This document shows, in pieces, positions 45,143 through 54,571 of a DNA stretch of 64,000 nucleotides (the first letter of the stretch is position 1; each line of letters begins with the position of its first letter). The notes under the pieces are model-generated. The model had not been told where the DNA came from. It ran no database searches and was given only the letters and a program-made list of their open reading frames with translations. The DNA comes from Janibacter indicus (GTDB taxonomy: Bacteria; Actinomycetota; Actinomycetes; Actinomycetales; Dermatophilaceae), in the NCBI RefSeq assembly GCF_900176385.1, contig NZ_FWXN01000001.1, forward strand, positions 248,001 through 312,000, in the 5' to 3' direction. The position numbers and the translations under genes were made by a program.

Positions 45143-45756
45143 AGGCCGGTCGAGTACTGCGAGCCGTAGTACTCCTCCAGGGCCTCGATCGTCTCGTCGG
45201 GTCGCTCGAGCAGCTGGGCGATCTCGGCGCGGGAGGAGACCGCCGTCGGGTCCCAGTCCTCCGGGTGCCACATGCGACTGCGCATGAAGGCCTTGGCGCA
45301 GTGGAAGAAGACCTCCTCGACGTCGATGACGAGGGCGAGCAGCGGGCGGTGCCCCTTGACGACCATCTCGTCGAACCACGGGGCATCGCGCACGAGTCGG
45401 GCCCGGCCGTTGATCCGCAGGGTGTCGCCGCGCCCCGGGATTATGCACACGAGCCCGGCGTGCGGGTTGTCCAGCACGTTGAGGTAGCCGTCGACGCGCC
45501 GGTTGCCCGGGCGCTCGGCGAGGGCGACGGTGCGCTCGTCGATGACGTGCACGAGCTGTCCGGGCGGGTCTCCCTTGGGGCTGGCGTCGGTGCGACCTTC
45601 GCTGCCGGCCGTCGCCAGGACGACGAAGGGGGTGTGCTCCAGCCACCGGCGGTGGACCTCGTCGAGGCGGTCGGTGACCTTGTCGCGGGTCCGGGGCAGC
45701 GGGTGGCCGACGACGTCACGCAGCTCGTCGACGGTGCGGATGACGTCCTCGCTCAT
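45136..45756 (-). CDS. Pyridoxamine 5'-phosphate oxidase-like flavin/F420 protein
   Basis: A 206-residue split-barrel flavoprotein of the PNPOx-like superfamily (MSMEG_1061-type). Visible: FVVLATAGSEGRTDASPKGD, VALAERPGNRRVDGYLNVLD, GLVCIIPGRGDTLRINGRA and the C-terminal WHPEDWDPTAVSSRAEIAQ. These proteins bind FMN, F420 or heme and are usually reductases of unknown substrate. ATG 45756 is the sensible start. Its stop overlaps the sirtuin 3' end by 7 bases on the opposite strand. Confidence 0.8.
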   Translation of the reverse strand: MSEDVIRTVDELRDVVGHPLPRTRDKVTDRLDEVHRRWLEHTPFVVLATAGSEGRTDASPKGDPPGQLVHVIDERTVALAERPGNRRVDGYLNVLDNPHAGLVCIIPGRGDTLRINGRARLVRDAPWFDEMVVKGHRPLLALVIDVEEVFFHCAKAFMRSRMWHPEDWDPTAVSSRAEIAQLLERPDETIEALEEYYGSQYSTGLY

Positions 45757-45760
45757 GGCG

Positions 45761-46699
45761 TCACCTTCCCACGGGGACCGCCGGCTCCGGCACGGGCTCC
45801 GGCAGCGCCTCGGTCCGGCGGGGGCGTGAGGCCCACAGCACGCCGCCCACGACGAGGGCGCCACCGACGAGCTCCAGCGGGGCGGGCACCTCGTCGAGGA
45901 GCAGCCAGGCGAGGGCCAGGCCGGTCACCGGCACGAGCATGGAGAAGGGCGCGACCGTGCCCGACGGGTGCCGGGCCATGAGCCAGGTCCAGATGCCCGA
46001 GCCGACGACGGTGGCCAAGAGGGTCGTGTAGGCGAGCCCGAGCCAGGCCGGGATCGCGGCGCCGGTCACGGAGTCGGCTAGGGCGGTGCCGATGCGCTCG
46101 GGTCCCTCGACGAGGAGCGACAGGACGAGCATCGGGACCGGCGGGATCACCGTCATCCACATCGTCAGGTGGAGCGGCTTCGGTGCCGCGGCCAGGCGGG
46201 AGGCGAGGTTGCCGAAGGCCCAGCCGAGGCCGGCCATGAGCGTCAGGACGAAGGGGAGAAGTCCCGCCTCGGCGTCGAGCCGCTGGGAGCCGACGACGGC
46301 CATACCGAGGGCCGCGACCGCCACGCCGCTCGCGGCGCTGCCGCTCAGCCGCTCGCCGAGCAGGACCGCACCGAGGACGACGGTGAAGGGCGCCGAGCTC
46401 TGCAGCACGAGGGAGGCCAGACCGGTCGGCATGCCGGCGTCCATCGCGAGGTAGAGGAAGGCGAACTGGAGGATGCCGAAGCCGATGCCGTAGCCGACGA
46501 GCCAGCGCGTGGGCACCTGGGGGCGGGGGACGAAGAGGATCGTCGGGATCGCCATGAGGGTGAAGCGCAGCGCGGAGCACAGGAAGGGCGGGAAGATCTC
46601 GAGCGAGGCGTGGATGGCGATGAAGTTGGCGCCCCAGAGGACGGCGACGACGACGGCGAGCAGTCGGTGGCGGATCGGCACCCGACGATCGTCGGTCAC
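45761..46699 (-). CDS. EamA-family (DMT) transporter
   Basis: A 312-residue membrane protein with ten predicted helices in two EamA repeats (first LLAVVVAVLWGANFIAIHAS; second FVLTLMAGLGWAFGNLASR), typical of drug/metabolite exporters such as RhtA or YedA that expel amino acids or metabolites. The GTG start lies 53 bases from a divergent LysR regulator gene that probably controls it. Substrate unknown. Confidence 0.85.
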   Translation of the reverse strand: MTDDRRVPIRHRLLAVVVAVLWGANFIAIHASLEIFPPFLCSALRFTLMAIPTILFVPRPQVPTRWLVGYGIGFGILQFAFLYLAMDAGMPTGLASLVLQSSAPFTVVLGAVLLGERLSGSAASGVAVAALGMAVVGSQRLDAEAGLLPFVLTLMAGLGWAFGNLASRLAAAPKPLHLTMWMTVIPPVPMLVLSLLVEGPERIGTALADSVTGAAIPAWLGLAYTTLLATVVGSGIWTWLMARHPSGTVAPFSMLVPVTGLALAWLLLDEVPAPLELVGGALVVGGVLWASRPRRTEALPEPVPEPAVPVGR

Positions 46700-46718
46700 C
46701 TGACTATGCAGGACAAGC

Positions 46719-46736
46719 GAATCATCATGACGATTC
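46719..46736. promoter_or_regulatory. Candidate LysR operator between transporter and regulator genes
   Basis: The inverted repeat GAATC-N8-GATTC contains a T-N11-A spacing (TCATCATGACGA core) and sits centrally in the 53-base gap between the divergent EamA and LysR genes, as LysR autoregulatory boxes do. A wider pair ATGCAGG/CCTGCAT flanks it (46706-46712 and 46748-46754). TTTAGGCT just downstream is a possible LysR-gene -10. Confidence 0.5.
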
Positions 46737-46752
46737 CCTTTAGGCTGCCTGC

Positions 46753-47661
46753 ATGGACATCCGGCACCTCGAGCTGCTGCGCGACCTGCGCGAACGAGGC
46801 AGTCTTGCCGCCGTCGCCGCGGCGACGCACCGGACTCCCTCGGCGTTGTCGCAGCAGCTGCGCACGGCCCAGCGGGTCGCCGGCACGCCGCTCGTCGAAC
46901 CCCACGGGCGGGGCCTGCGGCTCACCGAGGCGGGCGAGCTGCTCGCCGACGGCGCGGACGAGGTGGCCGCGGCGATCGCGCGCGTGGACTCACGGCTGTC
47001 CGAGCACCGTGGCCGGCCGACCGGGCGGGTGAGCGTCGCCGGCCTCCCGAGCGGGCTGACTGCCCTGCTGCCGGGTGCGCTCGTCCTGCTCTCCGACAGC
47101 GACGTCGAGCTGAGCATCGACGACCTCGACCTCGCCGAGCACGACTACGCACGGGCCGCGGCCGACGCGGACATCGTCGTCGCGCACTCGCTGACGAGCG
47201 AGGTGCCGGTCGGCAGCGAGGGACTCGTCGCCACCGTGCTCACCCGTGAGCCGCTCGACGTCGCCGTGCCGCCGGACCACCCGCTCGCCGCTCGCGCCAC
47301 GCTGCGACCCGAGGACGTCGTCGACGAGCCGTGGATCTGCGTGCCCGAGCACTACCCCTTCGACACCGTCCTCCAGCGGATCGAGGCCACCTGCGCCCGC
47401 CCGCTGCACCGGCGGCTGCGCATCCGCGACAACCACCTCGTCGCCGCGCTCGTGGCGGCCGGCGAGGGCCTGGCCCTGCTGCCGCGCTACACGACCCGCT
47501 CGGCCGACGAGTTTGCCCTCGTGCCGCTCGTCGACGTGCCCTCCGCCCGGTGGATCGTCGCGCTCTCGCGGCCGGACCGGGCCGAGCGGGCCGCGGTGCG
47601 GCTCGTGACCCGACAGCTCGGTATTGCGGGGGCGGCGCTCATGGGTGAGCGGATATCCTGA
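46753..47661 (+). CDS. LysR-family transcriptional regulator
   Basis: A 302-residue LysR regulator similar to ArgP/IciA in organisation. The winged HTH occupies residues 1-60 ([20 protein letters not shown], then [20 protein letters not shown]), and a periplasmic-binding-like effector domain runs from about 90 ([20 protein letters not shown]). It is divergent from an EamA exporter, so it likely responds to the exported metabolite. The start is very close to TTTAGG, consistent with a leaderless message. Confidence 0.87.
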   Translation: MDIRHLELLRDLRERGSLAAVAAATHRTPSALSQQLRTAQRVAGTPLVEPHGRGLRLTEAGELLADGADEVAAAIARVDSRLSEHRGRPTGRVSVAGLPSGLTALLPGALVLLSDSDVELSIDDLDLAEHDYARAAADADIVVAHSLTSEVPVGSEGLVATVLTREPLDVAVPPDHPLAARATLRPEDVVDEPWICVPEHYPFDTVLQRIEATCARPLHRRLRIRDNHLVAALVAAGEGLALLPRYTTRSADEFALVPLVDVPSARWIVALSRPDRAERAAVRLVTRQLGIAGAALMGERIS

Positions 47662-47699
47662 CGCGGTACACCCCCTTCGACCCGCCAGGAGCACCGTCC

Positions 47700-49487
47700 G
47701 TGGTCACCCGCATGTCCTCCCTCTTCCTCCGCACCCTCCGGGAGGACCCCGCTGACGCGGAGCAGCCGGGCCACAAGCTCCTCGTGCGCGCCGGCTACAT
47801 CCGCCGCGCCGCGCCGGGCATCTACACCTGGCTGCCGCTGGGGCTGAAGGTCCTGCGCAAGGTCGAGGCGATCGTGCGCGAGGAGATGGAGGCGATCGGA
47901 TCCCAGGAGCTGTCCTTCCCGGCGCTGCTGCCCAAGGAGCCCTACGAGGCGACCAACCGGTGGACCGAGTACGGCGACAACCTCTTCCGGCTCGTCGACC
48001 GCAAGGACGCCGACATGCTCCTCGGACCGACCCACGAGGAGATGTTCTGCCTCGCGGTCAAGGACATGTACACCTCCTACAAGGACCTGCCGCTCGCGCT
48101 CTTCCAGATCCAGACGAAGTACCGCGACGAAGCCCGCCCGCGCGCCGGCGTGTTGCGCGGCCGCGAGTTCATCATGAAGGACTCCTACTCCTTCGACGTC
48201 GACGCCGCCGGCCTGCAGAAGGCCTACGACGCGCACCGCGACGCCTACATCAAGATCTTCGACCGGCTCGGGTTCGAGTACGTCATCGTCCACGCCGACT
48301 CCGGTGCCATGGGTGGCAGCGCGAGCGAGGAGTTCCTCGCGGTCAGCCCCAATGGTGAGGACACCTTCGTGCGCGACGCCTCCGGCTACGCGGCCAATGT
48401 CGAGGCCGTCGTCGTGCCGCAGGCCCCGCCGGTCGAGGTGACCGCCGGTCCCGCGCACGTCGAGGACACCCCCGACACCCCGACGATCGAGACCCTCGTC
48501 GCTGCTCTCAACTCCGCGCACCCGCGCACCGACGGCCGCGAGTGGACGGCTGCCGACACCCTCAAGAACGTCCTCGTGACCCTCGTCCACCCCGCCGACG
48601 AGGAGCACGACGAGCCGTGGCGCGAGCCGCTGGCCATCGGCGTGCCCGGCGACCGCGAGGTCGACGCCAAGCGCCTCGAGGCGCAGGTGGCGCCGGCCGA
48701 GGTCGAGGACTTCGGCGAGGCCGACTTCGCCGCCCACCCCGAGCTGGCCAAGGGCTACATCGGCCCCGGCGTCCTGGGGTCCGAGCGGTCCTCCGGCATT
48801 CGCTACCTGCTCGACCCGAGCATCGCCGAGGGCAGCGCCTGGGTCACCGGCGCCGACGAGCACGGCAAGCACGTCATCGACCTCGTGCACGGCCGTGACT
48901 TCACCGCCGACGGCACGATCCAAGCCGCCGAGATCCGCGAGGGCGACCCGAGCCCGACCGGCTCCGGCACGCTGACCCTCGCCCGCGGTGTCGAGATGGG
49001 CCACATCTTCCAGCTCGGCACCAAGTACGCCGAGGCGCTGGGCCTGAAGGTCCTCGACGAGAACGGCAAGCTCGTCACCGTGACGATGGGCTCCTACGGC
49101 GTCGGCGTCACCCGCGCGGTGGGTGTCGTCGCCGAGGACAACCACGACGACCTGGGCCTCGTCTGGCCGCGTGAGCTCGCCCCCTTCGACGTGCACGTCG
49201 TCGCGGCGGGCAAGGGCGACGAGATCTTCACCACGGCCGCGGACCTGTCCGCTCAGCTCGAGGCGCAGGGCGTCACCGTGCTCTACGACGACCGCGCCGG
49301 CAAGGTGAGCCCGGGCGTGAAGTTCAAGGACGCCGAGCTCATCGGTGTCCCGACGATCCTCGTCGTCGGCAAGGGCCTGGCCGACGGGGTCGTCGAGGTC
49401 AAGGACCGCCGCAGCGGTGAGCGCCGCGAGGTGCCGGTGGGGGAGGCCGTCGAGGCCGTGCTCGCCGAGGTGCGTGGCGGCGCATGA
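47700..49487 (+). CDS. proS: Prolyl-tRNA synthetase, bacterial type with insertion domain
   Basis: A 595-residue class II aminoacyl-tRNA synthetase charging tRNA-Pro. Motif 1 contains [19 protein letters not shown], motif 2 [20 protein letters not shown], motif 3 [13 protein letters not shown] YbaK-like editing insertion lies between motifs 2 and 3 (about 220-390), as in the bacterial ProS type 1. The anticodon-binding domain is C-terminal ([15 protein letters not shown]). GTG 47700 has AGGAG 8 bases upstream; ATG 47712 is an alternative. It overlaps the HAD gene by ATGA. Confidence 0.96.
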   Translation: MVTRMSSLFLRTLREDPADAEQPGHKLLVRAGYIRRAAPGIYTWLPLGLKVLRKVEAIVREEMEAIGSQELSFPALLPKEPYEATNRWTEYGDNLFRLVDRKDADMLLGPTHEEMFCLAVKDMYTSYKDLPLALFQIQTKYRDEARPRAGVLRGREFIMKDSYSFDVDAAGLQKAYDAHRDAYIKIFDRLGFEYVIVHADSGAMGGSASEEFLAVSPNGEDTFVRDASGYAANVEAVVVPQAPPVEVTAGPAHVEDTPDTPTIETLVAALNSAHPRTDGREWTAADTLKNVLVTLVHPADEEHDEPWREPLAIGVPGDREVDAKRLEAQVAPAEVEDFGEADFAAHPELAKGYIGPGVLGSERSSGIRYLLDPSIAEGSAWVTGADEHGKHVIDLVHGRDFTADGTIQAAEIREGDPSPTGSGTLTLARGVEMGHIFQLGTKYAEALGLKVLDENGKLVTVTMGSYGVGVTRAVGVVAEDNHDDLGLVWPRELAPFDVHVVAAGKGDEIFTTAADLSAQLEAQGVTVLYDDRAGKVSPGVKFKDAELIGVPTILVVGKGLADGVVEVKDRRSGERREVPVGEAVEAVLAEVRGGA

Positions 49488-50287
49488 GCGTCGACGAGAT
49501 GCGCCACCCGCTCACCGTGCGTGAGCGGCCCGAGGCCGGGCCCGTCGAGGCGGTGATCTTCGACTGGGGCGGCACGCTCACCCCGTGGCACACGATCGAC
49601 CTGGGCCAGCAGTGGCGCGTCTTCGCGCGGGAGGTCCACGGCATCCCGATCGAGTCCGACGAGGTGCCGCAGGAGGACCTCGACCGCGCACACGAGCTCG
49701 CCGAGCGGATCCACGCCGTCGAGGCCGATGCCTGGCAGCAGGTGCGCGACGAGCAGCGTGGCGCGCACCTCGACGACATCCTGCGCAAGGCCGGCATCGA
49801 CCCACAGCACGACCGGCACCACGTCGCGCTCGCGGCCTACCGTCGCTTCTGGGAGCCGCACACCCACACCGACCCGCAGGTGCGGCCGCTCTGGGAGGGG
49901 CTACGCGCTCGGGGTCTCAAGGTCGGGGTGCTGTCCAACACCATCTGGAGCGGGGACTACCACCGCGAGATCTTCGAGCGTGACGGCGTGCTCGACCTCA
50001 TCGACGGCGACGTCTACTCGTCGGAGATCCAGGTGGTCAAGCCGCACCGGGAGGCCTTCGAGGCCGCGGCCGCGGCCGTCGGCGTGCCGATGGCCAATGC
50101 CGTCTACGTCGGCGACCGGCTCTTCGAGGACGTGCTGGGCTCCCAGGAGGTCGGGATGCGCGCGATCTGGGTGCCGCACAGCGACATCCCGGCCGACCAG
50201 CAGGTGACCGTCGACGTCGAGCCCGATGGCGTCGCGCACGAGCTGATCGACGTCCTCGAGATCGTCGACGGCTGGCTCGCCGCCTAG
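49484..50287 (+). CDS. HAD-superfamily hydrolase
   Basis: A 267-residue HAD protein with a subfamily I helical cap. Motif I is [10 protein letters not shown], in which the usual second Asp (DxD) is Gly; motif II is [10 protein letters not shown], motif [12 protein letters not shown], motif [15 protein letters not shown]. Loss of the acid/base Asp is seen in non-phosphatase HAD enzymes such as phosphonatases (DWAGT), so phosphatase activity should not be assumed. It overlaps proS by ATGA, and its stop shares CTAG with the stop of the convergent DoxX gene. Confidence 0.82.
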   Translation: MSVDEMRHPLTVRERPEAGPVEAVIFDWGGTLTPWHTIDLGQQWRVFAREVHGIPIESDEVPQEDLDRAHELAERIHAVEADAWQQVRDEQRGAHLDDILRKAGIDPQHDRHHVALAAYRRFWEPHTHTDPQVRPLWEGLRARGLKVGVLSNTIWSGDYHREIFERDGVLDLIDGDVYSSEIQVVKPHREAFEAAAAAVGVPMANAVYVGDRLFEDVLGSQEVGMRAIWVPHSDIPADQQVTVDVEPDGVAHELIDVLEIVDGWLAA

Positions 50288-50718
50288 GGGTGCTGCTCGG
50301 GCGGGGGCACCCGACGCCGGCGCCACCAGCACCAGGCGCCGGTGCTCCACACCGCCCACACGACGAGCACCGGCTGAAAGAGGAGCCGGACCGCCCGTGA
50401 GGTGTCGCTCGTCAGCCCGAAGGCGTCGCGGTGCTCGGTGAGCTGCGCGATGTTGCCGGGGAAGACCGCGACGAAGAGCGCTGCTGTCACCAGGCCGACC
50501 ACGGCGCGAGCGGGATGGCGCCAGACAAGGAGCAGGGCCGCGCCGACGGCGATCTCGACGACACCCGAGACGAGGACGACGAGGTCGGCGTCAGCGGGGA
50601 ACCACGGCGGCACCTGGGCCCGGAACTCGGTGCGGGCAAAGGTCAGGTGGGCCACGCCCGCAAGGACGAGGAAGGAACCGAGCAGCGCCTGCCCGACGGC
50701 ACGCAGTGGTGAGGACAT
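50284..50718 (-). CDS. DoxX-family membrane protein (second copy)
   Basis: A 144-residue protein with about four transmembrane segments (ALLGSFLVLAGVAHLTFA, LVVLVSGVVEIAVGAALLLV, GLVTAALFVAVFPGNIAQL) and a basic, Pro-rich tail. It shares the VEIAxGAxLL and PxNxxQ pattern with the DoxX protein at 43096-43488, so the two are paralogues. Function unknown. It is followed upstream by an M50-type peptidase gene in the same direction. Confidence 0.78.
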   Translation of the reverse strand: MSSPLRAVGQALLGSFLVLAGVAHLTFARTEFRAQVPPWFPADADLVVLVSGVVEIAVGAALLLVWRHPARAVVGLVTAALFVAVFPGNIAQLTEHRDAFGLTSDTSRAVRLLFQPVLVVWAVWSTGAWCWWRRRRVPPPEQHP

Positions 50719-50721
50719 GTC

Positions 50722-51423
50722 TCAGGCTCCCACGGCACCGAGGAGGCGGCTGGCGGCGAGCCAGGTCGCGCCGGCGAGGACCAGGGCGAAGCTCGCCACC
50801 CACAGCACCGCAGGCACGCCCGTCGTACGGGCGAGTGAGCCCGGGTCACTGCGGGGCTCGATGCCGCCGAGCATCGTCGCCAGGTGCCGCCAGGCTCCCA
50901 CGAGGAGCAGCAGGCCCACACCGACGAGGACCTGCTGCTGCAGGGCATCGTCGCGCCACCACCACAGGGCGGCGCCCGCCGCGAGCACCGCGACGACGAC
51001 GAGTCCGGTGAGCGCCGAGCGCACCCGGGTCAGGGTGGTGAGCAGCCCCACGAGCAGGAGGGTGAGCATCGGGGCGGCCCACCCGGCCGTCGCGAGCCCC
51101 ACGAGCAGGGCGCCGACGATCCCCGGAGCTGGGTAGCCGGCCCAGGTCGTCGCGACCACGCCCGCACCGCTGGCGGGGCCCACCGTCACGGCGTGGCCGG
51201 ACATGTCCGAGCGCAGGACGAAGCCGGTGAAGCGTCGCCCGCACGCCACGCCCACGAGGGCGTGCCCGAGCTCGTGGACGAGGGTGACGACGAGCCGCAG
51301 CACCCGCCACGCCGGCCACCAGGTCGCCGCGACGCAGCCGAGCGCGAGGACGGCGACGAGGGTCCACCCGGCGAGCTCGGGTGCGGGGCTCGCGGGGGAG
51401 AGGCGGTCGAGGAGGTGCTGCAC
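50722..51423 (-). CDS. M50B-type membrane metallopeptidase
   Basis: A 233-residue multi-helix membrane protein with a HELGH zinc motif (LVVTLVHELGHALVGVACG, about residues 46-64). It belongs to the short M50B-like class conserved in actinobacteria, without PDZ domain; the natural substrate is unknown. GTG 51423 is preferred over the upstream TTG because CATACGGT lies at leaderless -10 distance. Its 5' end faces cobK, 44 bases away. Confidence 0.8.
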   Translation of the reverse strand: MQHLLDRLSPASPAPELAGWTLVAVLALGCVAATWWPAWRVLRLVVTLVHELGHALVGVACGRRFTGFVLRSDMSGHAVTVGPASGAGVVATTWAGYPAPGIVGALLVGLATAGWAAPMLTLLLVGLLTTLTRVRSALTGLVVVAVLAAGAALWWWRDDALQQQVLVGVGLLLLVGAWRHLATMLGGIEPRSDPGSLARTTGVPAVLWVASFALVLAGATWLAASRLLGAVGA

Positions 51424-51467
51424 GGGGTGACCGTATGCGGGCAACCTGTGCGTGGGAGGGTGAGCCC

Positions 51468-52217
51468 ATGTCGCACGTGCTGATCCTCGGAGGGACCGCC
51501 GAGGCGAGGGATCTCGCCGCCCGCCTGGACGCGCAGGGGGTGCCCCTCACCTCCTCCCTCGCCGGCCGGGTGTCGCAGCCGCGACTGCCGGTCGGGCCGG
51601 TGAGGATCGGCGGGTTCGGTGGGGTCGCTGGCCTGACCGACTGGCTCCGTGAGCACGAGGTGAGCGCGGTCGTCGACGCCACCCACCCCTTCGCCGCGAC
51701 GATGGGCGCCCATGCGGCACAGGCTTGCTCGTCGCTCGGCCTGCCCCTCCTCCGACTGGCGCGGCCGGGCTGGGCCGCACACCCCGACGCCGCGTCCTGG
51801 ACCTGGGTCGGGGACCACGTGGCTGCCCGGGAGGCGGCGGACCAGGTGGGCGGGGCCCCCTTCGTCACGACGGGGCGGCAGACCCTGCACCACCACATCG
51901 ACGCCTGGGCCGACCGGCCGGTGCTCGTCCGGCTCGTCGAGCCTGCGGAGCGGCCGCTGCCGGCGGCCTGGACCGTGCTGCGCTCGCGGGGGCCCTTCGC
52001 CGTCGCCGACGAGGAGGCGATCATGCGCGAGCACGGCGTCACCGTGCTGCTCACCAAGGACTCGGGTGGTCGCTACACCGAGGCCAAGCTCGACGCGTCC
52101 CGACACCTCGGGGTGCCGGTCGTCGTCGTGTCGCGCCCGGCGCGGGCGCCGGGCGTCGCGGAGGCGAGCGATGCCGACGCCGCCACGAGGTGGGTCCTGG
52201 CGTCCCTACGCTCCTGA
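51468..52217 (+). CDS. cobK: Precorrin-6A reductase
   Basis: A 249-residue CobK/CbiJ that reduces the precorrin-6A macrocycle with NADPH. Family marks: VLILGGTAEARDLAARL at the start, VVDATHPFAATMGAHA, FVTTGRQTLHHH and LLTKDSGGRYTEAKLDAS. GGGAGG (51452-51457) is a clear ribosome site for ATG 51468. It is convergent with the large cobalamin operon and stands as a separate plus-strand unit. Confidence 0.92.
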   Translation: MSHVLILGGTAEARDLAARLDAQGVPLTSSLAGRVSQPRLPVGPVRIGGFGGVAGLTDWLREHEVSAVVDATHPFAATMGAHAAQACSSLGLPLLRLARPGWAAHPDAASWTWVGDHVAAREAADQVGGAPFVTTGRQTLHHHIDAWADRPVLVRLVEPAERPLPAAWTVLRSRGPFAVADEEAIMREHGVTVLLTKDSGGRYTEAKLDASRHLGVPVVVVSRPARAPGVAEASDADAATRWVLASLRS

Positions 52218-52261
52218 CTCGTGCTCTGGATCAGACATTGCGTGATTCACCGGACGAGTCA
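52215..52261. terminator. Possible hairpin between cobK and cobD
   Basis: TGACTCGT (52215-52222), overlapping the cobK stop, pairs with ACGAGTCA (52254-52261) around a 31-base loop in the short gap between convergent genes. The long loop makes this a weak terminator prediction. Confidence 0.35.
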
Positions 52262-52284
52262 GGGCCGTAGCGACCGATCCGGCC

Positions 52285-53202
52285 TCACCGCTTCAGCGCG
52301 AGGCGGGCCCCGACGACCGCGACCAGCGTGACGACACCCACCCGGCGGGCGAGGAGCACGGCGCGCGGCAGGTCCGCGACGGTGGGCGCAGGACCGGAGC
52401 CCATGACGACCCGGTCCTCGGCGCCGCTCGCGTAGACCGTCCGCCCACCGAGCCGCAGGACCAGGGCCGCGGCGAAGCCGGCCTCGACCGGTCCGGCATT
52501 GGGGCTGGGGTGGTCGCGCCCGTCCCGCACCGCCGTGCGCACCACCTCACCGGCACGAAGGGGGGAGGCCGCAGCGGTCGCGAGGACGGTGGCCCGGGCG
52601 GGGACCCAGCCCAGCAGGTCGTCGAGTCGGGCTGCGGCCCAACCAAATCGGGCATAGCGGGCCGTGCGGTGGCCGTGCATCGCGTCGAGGGTGTTGGCCG
52701 TCCGGTGGAGGACGACGCCGAGCGGGCCGAGCGCGGCACCCCAGACGAGCGTGCCCACGACGGCGTCGGAGGTGTTCTCCGCGACGGACTCGACGGCGGC
52801 CCGGGCGACCTCGTCGGCGGTGAGGTCGTCGGTGACCCGACCGACGAGGTTGCGGACCCGGGTGCGCGCTCCGGGGAGGTCGTCGGAGGCGAGCAGGTCG
52901 TGCACCGCCAGCCCTTCGCGACCCAGGCTCGTGCCACCGAGTGCCGCCCAGGTCAGGGCCGCGGTCGCAAGGGCACGCGCCGGCCCGGGCAGGCGCGTGG
53001 CGGCGACCCCCAGGGCGAGCGGCGGCGCGAGCACGAGCGCCTCGGTGAGGACACCGGCGGCCCGGGAGTCGCGATGGGTGCGCGTCTCGACCCAGCCGGC
53101 CCACGTGCCGAAGAGCGCGACGGGGTGCCCTCGTCGTGGGTCGCCGAGCGCCCGGTCGGCCGCCCACCCGAGGAGGAGGCCGATGGCGACGGGGTCGCTC
53201 AC
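52285..53202 (-). CDS. cobD: Adenosylcobinamide-phosphate synthase CobD/CbiB
   Basis: A 305-residue membrane enzyme attaching the aminopropanol (or its phosphate) arm to adenosylcobyric acid. Motifs: GWAADRALGDPRRGHPVALFG at the N-terminus, SVAENTSDAVVGTLVWGAALG, HRTANTLDAMHGHRTARYARFGW and SPNAGPVEAGFAAAL. GTG 53202 overlaps the cobU stop by 4 bases; it is the last gene of the minus-strand operon. Confidence 0.93.
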   Translation of the reverse strand: MSDPVAIGLLLGWAADRALGDPRRGHPVALFGTWAGWVETRTHRDSRAAGVLTEALVLAPPLALGVAATRLPGPARALATAALTWAALGGTSLGREGLAVHDLLASDDLPGARTRVRNLVGRVTDDLTADEVARAAVESVAENTSDAVVGTLVWGAALGPLGVVLHRTANTLDAMHGHRTARYARFGWAAARLDDLLGWVPARATVLATAAASPLRAGEVVRTAVRDGRDHPSPNAGPVEAGFAAALVLRLGGRTVYASGAEDRVVMGSGPAPTVADLPRAVLLARRVGVVTLVAVVGARLALKR

Positions 53203-53750
53203 CCGGCCCCTTTGATCGTCAGCACCTGCCCCGAGACGACGAGGTCGACCCGGTCGGCGGACGCGGCGATGCGCTGGTTGAGCCAGCCGAGCCGGTCGGC
53301 GAAGATCCGTCCGGAGCGGTGCTCCGAGACCAGCCCCCAGCCGACCTCGTTGGTCACGGCCACGACGAAGGGGGCTGCGCGCCAGGCCGCCTCGAGGTCG
53401 TCCACCCGCTGCTCGAGCGCGGGGCCCCAGTGGTGCTCGGGTGCCTCCCAGGCCTCGATCTCGTCGAGCTGGGCGGTCAGCCAGGTGCCGAGGCAGTCGA
53501 GCAGGACCGGGTCCTCGGCCTCCCACAGGCCACTCGCCGCGTCCGTGCTCTCGACGGTCGACCAGGTCGCCGGTCGCCGCTGCCGGTGCGCGGCCACGCG
53601 AGCCGCCCAGTCGGCGTCGTCGCGCTGCGGGCCGGCCGCGAGATAGGAGACGGGCGTGCCCTCGGGCGCGTGCGGGGGCAGTAGGAGGGACTCGGCGTGC
53701 CGTGACTTGCCCGAGCGGACGCCACCGGTGACGAGGACGCGCATGCTCAC
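53199..53750 (-). CDS. cobU: Adenosylcobinamide kinase / guanylyltransferase
   Basis: A ~183-residue bifunctional CobU/CobP that phosphorylates adenosylcobinamide and transfers GMP. The P-loop is VTGGVRSGKSRHAE (residues 6-19), and VVAVTNEVGWGLVSEHRSGR holds the conserved substrate segment. The GTG at 53750 (GTGA with cobS) and the ATG at 53744 are both possible starts. Its partner cobS lies immediately upstream. Confidence 0.92.
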   Translation of the reverse strand: MSMRVLVTGGVRSGKSRHAESLLLPPHAPEGTPVSYLAAGPQRDDADWAARVAAHRQRRPATWSTVESTDAASGLWEAEDPVLLDCLGTWLTAQLDEIEAWEAPEHHWGPALEQRVDDLEAAWRAAPFVVAVTNEVGWGLVSEHRSGRIFADRLGWLNQRIAASADRVDLVVSGQVLTIKGAG

Positions 53751-54571
53751 CACGCCACCGTCAGCAGCACGAGCAGCACGGTGAGAGCCACCTCGACACC
53801 GGCCCCGATGACGTCGCCACCCACACCGCCCAAGGTGCGAACAGCCGTGTCCCGGAGCGAGATCGCCGCCCAGACGGCCACGGGCGCGGCCACTGCCGCC
53901 ACGAGCACGGCCCGCGCGACCATCGAGAAGGGGGCCGCGGAGCTCCCGTCACCCAGACCCCCCATCGGCAGGGCGACCGGCAGCACCGATGCCACGAGGA
54001 GCGCACCGACGACGAGCACCACGAGCGCGACGCCGACGAGGGGCACGGTCCCGACGAAGGCCGCCCCGAGCCTCGAGCCCGGCGCGGCCTGCTGCCCGCG
54101 ACCGCAGACGGCGGCGGCAGCCGCCCGGGACGCCACGACCGCTGCACCGACGACGAGGGCCCCGCGCCAGCCGGACCCGAGCAGAGCGGCGATCGCCCCG
54201 GCCTGCACGAGCAGCACGACGACGAGCGCGACCGCCCCCATCGGGCCGACGTCGCCGCGCCGCATGATCTCGAGCGCTCGCTCGCGGTCCCAGCCCGCAC
54301 CGAGGCCGTCGACCGTGTCGGCCAGGCCGTCGAGGTGCATGCCCCGTGAGCCGTGGGCGAGCACGCCGAGGGCGAGGCCCGCGGCGACGAGCGGTGGCAC
54401 GCCGATCTCGACGGTGAGCCCGACGAGGACGACCTGGAGCGCGAGCGGGAGGACCGCGAGCGGCGCGAGGAGCAGCGCGGTGCGCGCGGTGTCGGGGGTG
54501 ATCGTCACCCGGCCACTCGGCGACCGGGTGAAGGTCCCGACGGCCAGGCGCAGCCCCTCGGACGCGCTCAC
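53747..54571 (-). CDS. cobS: Adenosylcobinamide-GDP ribazoletransferase (cobalamin synthase)
   Basis: A 274-residue multi-pass membrane enzyme joining adenosylcobinamide-GDP with alpha-ribazole (or its phosphate), the last step of nucleotide-loop assembly. The signature HLDGLADTVDGLGAGWDRER and MRRGDVGPMGAVALV is intact, as is GGVGGDVIGAGVEV near the C-terminus. GTG 54571 overlaps the cobA stop by 4 bases. Confidence 0.93.
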   Translation of the reverse strand: MSASEGLRLAVGTFTRSPSGRVTITPDTARTALLLAPLAVLPLALQVVLVGLTVEIGVPPLVAAGLALGVLAHGSRGMHLDGLADTVDGLGAGWDRERALEIMRRGDVGPMGAVALVVVLLVQAGAIAALLGSGWRGALVVGAAVVASRAAAAAVCGRGQQAAPGSRLGAAFVGTVPLVGVALVVLVVGALLVASVLPVALPMGGLGDGSSAAPFSMVARAVLVAAVAAPVAVWAAISLRDTAVRTLGGVGGDVIGAGVEVALTVLLVLLTVAW

